Source: Actinomycetota bacterium (GTDB lineage Bacteria > Acidobacteriota > Blastocatellia > Chloracidobacteriales > Chloracidobacteriaceae). From it: a stretch of 7,115 nt of DNA. Positions 1-4,582 of this stretch are shown in pieces. The notes below the pieces were generated by a model. It searched no databases. It had not been told where the DNA came from and saw only the letters and a list, made by a program, of their open reading frames with translations. Position 1 is the stretch's first letter, and every line of letters starts with the position of its first letter. Made by a program: the position numbers and the translations under genes. The stretch is taken from positions 1 through 7,115 of the forward strand of contig JAAFHI010000161.1 of the NCBI GenBank assembly GCA_013298335.1, read 5' to 3'.

Positions 1-564
1 GAAATGGCCGACATCGCCGCCGAAACGCGGTGGGTCGAGCTGTTCAACGACCGCACGCTGGTTCAGTACTGCGAAAAACACCTGCCGGGAACCTTCGCGG
101 AACTGGTCCTGCCCTTCATCGCGGTCGCGGCGGAATGGAAACCGCGGCGGGCGGTTCCGATGCGGGACGGGAAGCTCGCCACGGCGGTGGCGGCAAGCTG
201 TGCCATCCCGGGGGTGATCGGGGCGGTGAAACGCGACGGGATGAAACTGTTCGACGGGGGACTGGCCTGCGGGCTGCCGAGCCGGTATGCCCGCGAACTC
301 GGCGCGACCTTCGTCATTTCCTCCGACGTGATGGGGATTTCCTCGACGCTCCGGGCGGTCGGACTCGATCCGCGCGACGCCCGCGTCCAGCGCTATCTCC
401 CGAAGCAGTATCGCGAGGCGGTCGAGGAATCCGACGTGCTCGTGTTTCCCCAGATTCCGATGGCGGGAATGGTCCCGGGGGCCGACGGCCTGGAAAAAAT
501 GATCCTCGCTGGCGAGGAAGCGGCCCGCACGGCGCTCGAACTTCCCCTGCGCGAAACCGCGTGA
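1..564 (+). CDS. Patatin-like phospholipase, C-terminal part (5' end outside window)
   Basis: The frame is open from base 1, so the gene starts upstream; the ATG at 4 is probably internal. Counting from that ATG, residues 59-72 (ATAVAASCAIPGVI) and the DGG triplet at residues 84-86 (Asp codon at 253) match the second conserved block of patatin-like serine lipases. In that family the Asp of DGG/DGA pairs with a Ser in an upstream GxSxG motif to hydrolyse acyl esters of phospholipids or neutral lipids. The GxSxG and oxyanion-hole motifs must lie left of the window and cannot be checked. A segment after DGG (ELGATFVISSDVMG) fits the strand that usually follows the catalytic Asp. The C-terminal ~60 residues are less conserved and end with a helix rich in Ala, Glu and Leu. 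Family assignment is fairly secure; substrate is unknown. Confidence 0.85.
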   Translation, partial: EMADIAAETRWVELFNDRTLVQYCEKHLPGTFAELVLPFIAVAAEWKPRRAVPMRDGKLATAVAASCAIPGVIGAVKRDGMKLFDGGLACGLPSRYARELGATFVISSDVMGISSTLRAVGLDPRDARVQRYLPKQYREAVEESDVLVFPQIPMAGMVPGADGLEKMILAGEEAARTALELPLRETA

Positions 565-600
565 CGGGCCGTCGCCACCGGTAAAATCCGGCGCGGGAAA

Positions 601-630
601 TTGAAGTTCTGTTTTGGGCCGGGTGAAAAT
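601..630 (+). promoter_or_regulatory. Possible sigma-70-type promoter
   Basis: TTGAAG (601-606) and GAAAAT (625-630) are separated by 18 bases and lie about 35 bases before the ATG at 666. The -35 box matches 5 of 6 and the -10 box 4 of 6 consensus bases. It sits in the 101-base gap after the phospholipase and would serve the small-gene run. The match is weak and could be chance. Confidence 0.25.
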
Positions 631-665
631 GGTGTACCTTGCCCTTGAGTTCAAGGAAGTGCTAT

Positions 666-932
666 ATGAAATTCGAGTCGTTCAACGACGGAACCCTCCG
701 TCCCTACGTTCGTGGTGATGAAAGAGGTCAGGCATCGACGATGCGACTGAAGATCTGGTTCAACGGCGAAAACGAGCCGGTTGATGCGCGAATGGACATG
801 GAAGTCGACAACGCCGACGCGTTGGGAATTCTGCTGTCGCAGGCGCGGTGGATCGCGGTCGACGGCGGTCGCCTCATCAATCTCGCGAATGTGCGGGTGA
901 TACAACTGGTTTCACCGAACGAAACTGCGTAG
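666..932 (+). CDS. Small soluble protein of unknown function (88 aa)
   Basis: I do not recognise the family. The start is the ATG at 666, preceded by AAGGAA (653-658) with 7 bases of spacing. A TTG start at 639 in the same frame would add nine residues but has no binding site. The product has no signal peptide and no membrane segment. A beta-rich middle (RLKIWFNGENEPVDARMDM, residues 27-45) is followed by a short helix (residues 49-60) and a strand-loop-strand with the motif DGGRLINLANVRVIQL (residues 66-81). That last block resembles short bacterial proteins where 'INLxxV' forms a beta hairpin, but I cannot name one. It is the first of four consecutive small plus-strand genes. A GC-rich inverted repeat (932-936 with 947-951) lies right after the stop and has no T-tract. 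Confidence 0.7.
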   Translation: MKFESFNDGTLRPYVRGDERGQASTMRLKIWFNGENEPVDARMDMEVDNADALGILLSQARWIAVDGGRLINLANVRVIQLVSPNETA

Positions 933-999
933 GCGGCGACTCAGTTCCGCCAGGGGAAACGAGCCGACGTCACCGGCCCTGATTCCGGAGTTACTCCAA

Positions 1000-1248
1000 A
1001 TGCTTTTTGCCAAAAAACCGACCAGAAAGACGACAATGCTTGAGTACGGCACGGTGACCGGACTGGTCGTCGGCCCCAGCGAGATTTCATCCGACGGCAA
1101 GACCTACCACCTGTTTGAAAACCCGATTCATCTCAAGGACACGGCGCCGATGCCGCTCGACGTGAGCGAGCACACCGGCAACGTGATCAAGGTCTCGGGG
1201 AGCGTGGGCATCGAAACCGTCTACGAAGCCAAAGTCGTCCAGATGTAG
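1000..1248 (+). CDS. Small beta-rich protein of unknown function, possibly OB-fold-like (82 aa)
   Basis: ATG at 1000 is preceded by GGAG (987-990) at 9 bases. A second in-frame ATG at 1036 would give a 70-residue product but lacks a good binding site. The N-terminus (MLFAKKPTRKTT) is basic and not a signal peptide. From residue 15 the protein alternates hydrophobic and polar residues in strand-like blocks: EYGTVTGLVVG, KTYHLFE, NVIKVSGSVG and TVYEAKVVQM. The pattern 'GTVTGLVVG ... VIKVSGSVG ... YEAKVV' is what a small five-stranded barrel (OB-fold-like) would give, but this is inference from pattern only. It lies 67 bases after the previous small gene and is followed at once by a hairpin terminator, so it probably ends that transcript. 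No catalytic motif is visible. Confidence 0.7.
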   Translation: MLFAKKPTRKTTMLEYGTVTGLVVGPSEISSDGKTYHLFENPIHLKDTAPMPLDVSEHTGNVIKVSGSVGIETVYEAKVVQM

Positions 1249-1278
1249 GCCTGCTTCCCTTCGGCAGGCACAGTTTTT
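1249..1278 (+). terminator. Rho-independent terminator
   Basis: GCCTGC (1249-1254) pairs with GCAGGC (1264-1269) around a 9-base loop and is followed by ACAG and five T residues (1274-1278). The hairpin begins directly after the TAG stop of the 82-residue gene. The stem is short (6 bp) but GC-rich and correctly placed. Confidence 0.6.
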
Positions 1279-1322
1279 CCTTACCGTCCCCCAGTCGAAC
1301 GCAGCGCGGGAGCATTTCGCCA

Positions 1323-1490
1323 ATGGTTGAGTTCGTGCTCTACCTCGCGGTTTACGCCGCGTTGGGTTTTCTGTTTGCCCGATTCGGTCTGCGGACCAGG
1401 TCCGGACCGCTTTCCAACGAGCAGGCGGTGAAGATTGCCATCCCCGTCGGGACGGCGATGGCCGCGGCCACCATGTTTTTCGGCGGGTGA
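1323..1490 (+). CDS. Very small two-helix membrane protein (55 aa)
   Basis: ATG at 1323 is preceded by GGGAG (1308-1312) at 10 bases; the frame closes with TGA at 1488. The 55-residue product has two predicted membrane helices, about residues 3-19 (FVLYLAVYAALGFLFAR) and 36-54 (VKIAIPVGTAMAAATMFF). They are joined by a polar basic loop (RFGLRTRSGPLSNEQ). Both helices carry small residues (Ala, Gly) that favour helix packing, so it may oligomerise or bind a partner. Codon choice is GC-rich at third positions like its neighbours, which supports real coding. Family not recognised. The two-helix hairpin could be a small transport subunit or a regulatory membrane peptide; nothing in the sequence decides. 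Confidence 0.6.
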   Translation: MVEFVLYLAVYAALGFLFARFGLRTRSGPLSNEQAVKIAIPVGTAMAAATMFFGG

Positions 1491-1549
1491 TTCCGCCGGA
1501 ACATTCAATCCATCACTTGAACATCCGAATTTTTCAGGAGGGTCATCCT

Positions 1550-1738
1550 ATGGGTCAGTATGTGAGAGAAGAGTACCAGGGCTATCTCGGCGGCGCGTTT
1601 CACGATTACGCTTCCGGGTTCGGCGATCTCATTTCCGGCTTCGTGGAAAGCATCGGGGGACTGTTGAAAACCCTCGCGGAAGGCGTGATCGCGCTGATTT
1701 CCACCCTGATGCAGCCGCAACCGCAGGCCGCCGCGTGA
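1550..1738 (+). CDS. Small amphipathic-helix protein of unknown function (62 aa)
   Basis: The start is the ATG at 1550, preceded by AGGAGGG (1536-1542) with 7 bases of spacing, the best ribosome binding site in the window. The frame is open back to a GTG at 1487 that overlaps the previous stop, but that start has no binding site. The N-terminus is Tyr-rich and polar (MGQYVREEYQGYLGGAFHDY). From about residue 24 to 54, hydrophobic residues recur every three or four positions (F24, L27, I28, F31, V32, I35, L38, L39, L42, V46, I47, I50, L53), with Gly, Ser and Glu between. This predicts a long amphipathic helix that could lie on a membrane or pack in a bundle. The tail is MQPQPQAAA. There is no signal peptide. 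The strong binding site suggests high expression. A membrane-active peptide, a structural small protein or a partner of the 55-residue gene are all possible. Confidence 0.7.
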   Translation: MGQYVREEYQGYLGGAFHDYASGFGDLISGFVESIGGLLKTLAEGVIALISTLMQPQPQAAA

Positions 1739-1739
1739 A

Positions 1740-1774
1740 GAGAATTGAGAATTGAAAATGGAGAATTGAGAATT
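1740..1774. repeat. Five-unit heptamer tandem repeat (GAGAATT)
   Basis: Five contiguous 7-base units: GAGAATT, GAGAATT, GAAAATG, GAGAATT, GAGAATT. The array starts at the second base after the stop codon of the 62-residue gene and is AT-rich in a GC-rich genome. Similar heptamer arrays are known as short tandemly repeated repetitive sequences in cyanobacteria and occur in other phyla; function is unclear. Here it fills part of the 108-base gap before the hydrolase gene. Confidence 0.85.
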
Positions 1775-1795
1775 TTCGGATAAATCCGGAGTTTT
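1775..1795 (+). terminator. Possible weak terminator hairpin
   Basis: TTCGGA (1775-1780) can pair with TCCGGA (1785-1790), including one U-G pair, around the loop TAAA. G and four T residues follow (1792-1795). It sits after the heptamer array and could end the small-gene transcript. The stem is short and the T-tract brief. Confidence 0.3.
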
Positions 1796-1846
1796 CCTTC
1801 CCTTTGTTCAGTTTTCCTTTTCAACCCGGTTCAAACACGGTTCGAA

Positions 1847-2482
1847 ATGAACATCACGCTCAACGGTCCCGCCGGCGAACTGGAAGCGATTTACGACATC
1901 GCGCCCGTCCCGTCCGGCTGGGCCGCTGTCGTGTGCCATCCGCATCCGGTCTACGGCGGGACCATGCACAACCGGGTGGTCGTCCGCATCGCCCGCGCCT
2001 TTCTCGCCCACGGGGCCAACGTTCTGCGCTTCAATTTTCGGGGCGTGGGGGCCAGTCAGGGCGGGTATGACGGCGGAGTCGGCGAACAGGCCGACGTGGC
2101 CGCCGCCTTCGAATATCTGAAAACCGAACATCCCGCCGCGCCGCTCGCGCTCGGGGGATTTTCCTTCGGTTCGTGGGTCGGTTTCCGGGCCGCGCTGGCC
2201 GAATCCCGCGTTTCGGCGCTCCTCGGCGTCGGCATTCCGACCCGACACTTCGATTTTTCGTTTCTGTATCGCTCTTCGCTCCCGAAATGGGTCGTTCAGG
2301 GCGGGGAAGACGAATTCGGACAGACGGATGACGTTCAAAACGTCATCGCGGCCTGCGCCGAACCGAAGGGGCTGACGGTCGTTCCCGAAGCCGATCATTT
2401 TTTCACCGACCACATCGACGTCCTCGCCACCGAACTCGACGCCGCCGTCCGCCGGATCGGGCGGCACGTCCGGAAAGCGTAG
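1847..2482 (+). CDS. Alpha/beta hydrolase, COG2945-type
   Basis: A 211-residue alpha/beta hydrolase of the compact bacterial family that shares the HPHPxxGGTMxN block. This block is seen at residues 31-42 (HPHPVYGGTMHN), followed by NVLRFNFRGVGASQG at 58-72. The nucleophile is Ser106 in GGFSFGS (nucleophile elbow), the acid is probably Asp155 in GGEDEFG, and the base is His184 in EADHFF, giving a complete catalytic triad. It has no signal peptide and no lid insertion, so it is a cytoplasmic esterase- or peptidase-like enzyme; the substrate cannot be told from sequence. Length is normal for the family. The ATG at 1847 fits the family start, although no strong ribosome binding site precedes it. 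It is followed after 7 bases by a small membrane protein gene, suggesting co-transcription. Confidence 0.9.
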   Translation: MNITLNGPAGELEAIYDIAPVPSGWAAVVCHPHPVYGGTMHNRVVVRIARAFLAHGANVLRFNFRGVGASQGGYDGGVGEQADVAAAFEYLKTEHPAAPLALGGFSFGSWVGFRAALAESRVSALLGVGIPTRHFDFSFLYRSSLPKWVVQGGEDEFGQTDDVQNVIAACAEPKGLTVVPEADHFFTDHIDVLATELDAAVRRIGRHVRKA

Positions 2483-2489
2483 AACCATC

Positions 2490-2756
2490 ATGCCGACCGT
2501 CGTTACCGAAGAGAAAAACGCGAATGCCGAGATCCCGACCGATGCCGACGAGGCCGCAGCCGTCGAAATCGAGAAGCCGAAGGAAGAGAGCTTCAAGGCG
2601 CTGATCCGGGAATTCGTGATGGGCGACACGCAGGACCCCGGCAACGCGCCGGGATTGCGATTTTACGTCGTCTTTGCCGCCATGATCGCGGCGGCCCTGC
2701 TTTTCGTGGTGGTTCTCGCCGTCATCATGGGCATCATCAACCTCTTTCGGGGATGA
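2490..2756 (+). CDS. Small single-pass membrane protein (88 aa)
   Basis: It begins 7 bases after the hydrolase stop and is probably translated from the same transcript. Residues 1-55 are acidic and low in complexity, rich in Ala, Glu and Asp, with two Pro/Lys turns (EIEKPKEESFKALIREF). This is likely a flexible cytoplasmic stretch with one short helix. Residues 58-84 (FYVVFAAMIAAALLFVVVLAVIMGIIN) form one strong transmembrane helix, and LFRG ends the protein. The C-terminal position of the helix resembles a tail-anchored topology. No family is recognised. Pairing with the hydrolase hints that it could anchor or regulate it, but that is inference from spacing alone. Confidence 0.65.
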   Translation: MPTVVTEEKNANAEIPTDADEAAAVEIEKPKEESFKALIREFVMGDTQDPGNAPGLRFYVVFAAMIAAALLFVVVLAVIMGIINLFRG

Positions 2757-2775
2757 AAAACGTTCGAAGAGAGGG

Positions 2776-2804
2776 TTGACGGCATCGGAATCTTCGTCTA
2801 TCTT
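2776..2804 (+). promoter_or_regulatory. Sigma-70-type promoter of the tRNA gene
   Basis: TTGACG (2776-2781) and TATCTT (2799-2804) are separated by exactly 17 bases. The -35 box matches 5 of 6 and the -10 box 4 of 6 consensus bases. Transcription would start near 2811, giving a leader of about 30 bases before the mature tRNA. It is the best promoter match in the window. Confidence 0.7.
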
Positions 2805-2840
2805 CGCCTTTGCCCTTGAGAAACAGGGCGTTTGACATAC

Positions 2841-2916
2841 GGGGGTATAGCTCAGCTGGGAGAGCGCTGCAATGGCATTGCAGAGGTCAGCGGTTCGATC
2901 CCGCTTACCTCCACCA
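2841..2916 (+). tRNA. tRNA-Ala, anticodon GGC
   Basis: A full 76-base cloverleaf. The acceptor stem is GGGGGTA (2841-2847) with TACCTCC (2906-2912), the D stem GCTC/GAGC, and the anticodon stem CTGCA/TGCAG around the loop ATGGCAT, so the anticodon is GGC (2874-2876). The T stem is AGCGG/CCGCT with loop TTCGATC. Discriminator A73 and CCA (2914-2916) are encoded. The acceptor contains G3-U70, the main identity element for alanyl-tRNA synthetase, in agreement with the anticodon. It has its own promoter and terminator and appears to be transcribed alone. No copy of its 3' end is seen elsewhere, so there is no sign of an integration event. Confidence 0.97.
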
Positions 2917-2921
2917 ACATC

Positions 2922-2966
2922 AAAAAAACGGCGGGATGCACACACATCCCGCCGGTTTTTGCTTTT
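2922..2966 (+). terminator. Strong rho-independent terminator after the tRNA
   Basis: A perfect 10-bp stem, CGGCGGGATG (2929-2938) with CATCCCGCCG (2945-2954), around the loop CACACA. It is preceded by seven A and followed by G, TTTTT, GC and TTTT. The A- and T-tracts could allow use in both directions, but the position right behind the tRNA makes plus-strand use the main one. Confidence 0.92.
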
Positions 2967-2999
2967 GGCGCGCGTTGGAGCGGGCGCATCCTGCGCGCC
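2967..2999. other. GC-rich inverted repeat between tRNA terminator and duplication
   Basis: GGCGCGC (2967-2973) and GCGCGCC (2993-2999) form a perfect 7-bp inverted repeat with a 19-base centre. It lies between the T-tract of the tRNA terminator and the first copy of the 127-bp duplication. It has no T-tract of its own and may be fortuitous in GC-rich DNA. The rest of the 2917-3213 gap is the terminator and the duplication. Confidence 0.35.
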
Positions 3000-3254
3000 T
3001 TGAAACCGCACTTCCCATTTTCGGCAAAGGCGAATAGGCTGGCGGGCGAAATCCGATTGAAAATCTCCTGAAAGCCGACGTCGCCCATGACTTCCGAAAC
3101 GAAGCAGCGCGCGAGTTGGTACGCCTTTGAAACCGCACTTCCCATTTTCGGCAAAGGCGAATAGGCTGGCGGGCGAAATCCGATTGAAAATCTCCTGAAA
3201 GCCGACGTCGCCCATGACTTCCGAAACGAAGCAGCGCGCGAGTTGGTACGCCTT
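3000..3254. repeat. Perfect 127-bp tandem duplication
   Basis: Bases 3000-3127 and 3127-3254 are identical over 128 positions at a period of 127. Each copy holds the 5' flank of the transporter gene, its ATG (3087 and 3214) and its first 14 codons. The outer flanks share GCCTT (2995-3001 region and 3249-3254). The inner junction reads GCCTTT, one T more than a simple slip at that pentamer would leave. No mismatches have accumulated, so the event is recent, or the duplication is an assembly error. Any promoter or binding site of the transporter in this stretch is also doubled. Confidence 0.97.
3087..3164 (+). pseudogene. Truncated decoy copy of the transporter's 5' end
   Basis: In the first duplication copy, the ATG at 3087 opens a 25-codon frame. 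It begins with the same 14 residues as the transporter (MTSETKQRASWYAF), then runs through the junction into flank sequence (ETALPIFGKGE) and stops at TAG 3162-3164. The upstream sequence equals that of the real start at 3214, so ribosomes may begin at either. Because the period is not a multiple of three, the fragment cannot read into the intact gene. A stable product is unlikely. Confidence 0.7.
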
Positions 3255-4551
3255 CGTCGTACTGGCCGTGCTGACGATGCTGAACCTCCTCAACTACGTT
3301 GACCGGTACATTTTTTCGGCCCTCATCCCCTACATCAAGGCCGACACCGGGTTCACCGACAGCCAGCTCGGTCTCATCGGAAGCGCCTTCACCTGGATTT
3401 ACACCATCTGCTCGCCCCTCTTCGGATTTCTCGGCGACCGCTACCACCGCGGACGCCTGATGGCGCTGGGCATCTTCATCTGGAGTTTCGCCACCGCAGG
3501 GGCGGGTTTTTCACGAAATTTCGGGCAGATGCTCGTATCGCGGGCGGCGGTCGGCATCGGGGAAGCCGATTACGCCACCGTCGCGCCGAGCCTGCTCTCG
3601 GATTTCTTCTCGAAAGCCCGCCGCGGACTCGCCATGAGCATCTTTCAGGCGACCGTGCCAATCGGGGCCGCCATCGGATTCCTCATGGGCGGTTATTTCG
3701 GCGCGCCGTCGAGCCTCGGCTGGCGCAACACGTTGTATCTCGTGGGTTTACCGGGACTTCTCGCCGCCTTCGCAATTTTTCTCGTCCGCGAACCGCAACG
3801 CGGCGTCATGGACGACCCCGAGGAAATGACCGACACCGAGCCCATTCCGCTGAAAACCGGCTACAAGATTCTCTTCGGCAACCCCGGATACATGGCGACC
3901 TGTCTCGGCTTCGCTTCCGTGACTTTCGCCCTGGGCGCGCTGGTGTTCTGGGCCCCGGAATGGATGAAAACCGACAAGGGCCTCGATGAACGCACCGCCA
4001 ACAACGTCCTCGGGATCTGCGCGGTGGTCGGCGGCTCGGTCGGGACGATTCTCGGCGGCATCATCGGCGATGCCCTCAACCGGCGGATGCGCCACGCCTA
4101 TTTTCTGGTCTGCGCCGTGAGCCCGATTCTGGCGGCGATTCCGACGCTGGTCGCGGTCATTTCTCCGACGCCCATCGTGTATGAAGCGGGCATCTTCATC
4201 GCCATCACGCTGGTCTACCTCGGGAACGGGCCGGTCAACACCCTCGTCGTCAACCTCGTCTCGCCGAAACTGCGGACCACCGCCACCGGATTCCTTGTCG
4301 TCTGCATTCACGTTCTCGGCGACGGCATCTCGCTCTTTCTCGTCGGCGCGGTTTCGACCTACCTGCGCGACGCGGCCAAAAACGGCCAGCCGATTCCGGG
4401 TTTCGTGACCTTCCTGGGGAATCTCTTCGGGATTTCACCCGCGACCCAGACGCTTTCCATCGGACTGTTGATGATGCCGGTCGCCCTCACCCTCGGCGGA
4501 CTGATTTTCGCGTGGGGGTTCTGGAAGGTGCGGCAGGAAAAGGCGGCGTAA
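3214..4551 (+). CDS. Spinster-type major facilitator superfamily transporter
   Basis: A 445-residue polytopic inner-membrane protein of the expected MFS length with 12 predicted helices. Hallmarks of the Spinster (SPNS) branch are NYVDR in helix 1 (residues 27-31), motif A GFLGDRYHRGR (71-81) between helices 2 and 3, and VGIGEADYATVAPSLLSDFF (113-132) in helix 4, with its buried Glu117. A second, degenerate motif A, GGIIGDALNRR (281-291), marks the second six-helix half. Eukaryotic relatives export sphingosine-1-phosphate or lysophospholipids. Bacterial members are thought to be proton-coupled exporters of lipids or amphiphilic compounds, so the substrate here is open. The middle loop (about 192-215) is acidic. 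Start at 3214 is set by family alignment; the upstream binding site is poor. The first 14 codons and 5' flank are duplicated just upstream. The next gene begins 31 bases after the stop. Confidence 0.92.
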   Translation: MTSETKQRASWYAFVVLAVLTMLNLLNYVDRYIFSALIPYIKADTGFTDSQLGLIGSAFTWIYTICSPLFGFLGDRYHRGRLMALGIFIWSFATAGAGFSRNFGQMLVSRAAVGIGEADYATVAPSLLSDFFSKARRGLAMSIFQATVPIGAAIGFLMGGYFGAPSSLGWRNTLYLVGLPGLLAAFAIFLVREPQRGVMDDPEEMTDTEPIPLKTGYKILFGNPGYMATCLGFASVTFALGALVFWAPEWMKTDKGLDERTANNVLGICAVVGGSVGTILGGIIGDALNRRMRHAYFLVCAVSPILAAIPTLVAVISPTPIVYEAGIFIAITLVYLGNGPVNTLVVNLVSPKLRTTATGFLVVCIHVLGDGISLFLVGAVSTYLRDAAKNGQPIPGFVTFLGNLFGISPATQTLSIGLLMMPVALTLGGLIFAWGFWKVRQEKAA

Positions 4552-4582
4552 CCCGACCGCTTTCAGTTATGGAGGCCGCCTG

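Noticed and set aside
1487..1549. Upstream GTG start for the 62-residue gene, giving 83 residues
   Set aside because: It has no ribosome binding site, while AGGAGGG lies at ideal distance from the ATG at 1550.
1808..2644. Minus-strand 278-codon open frame
   Set aside because: It is a shadow of the hydrolase, which has a full catalytic triad; the antisense product shows no domain.
639..2820. TTGCCCTTGAG occurring at 639-649 and again at 2810-2820
   Set aside because: Several 11-base matches are expected by chance in 7 kb; the two contexts (leader of a small gene and tRNA leader) do not align further.
2832..2837. TTGACA directly before the tRNA as a -35 box
   Set aside because: Any matching -10 box would fall inside the mature tRNA; the promoter at 2776-2804 fits better.
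2841..3254. tRNA gene as an integration site with the duplication as attachment repeats
   Set aside because: The duplicated segment contains no tRNA sequence, no partial tRNA 3' end recurs, and no integrase is present.
2403..3293. Minus-strand 296-codon open frame
   Set aside because: It runs antisense through the tRNA, its terminator and both duplication copies, so it cannot be a real gene.
3748..4311. Minus-strand 187-codon open frame
   Set aside because: It is antisense to the transporter and has the Arg/Asp/Gly-rich composition of a GC-rich shadow.
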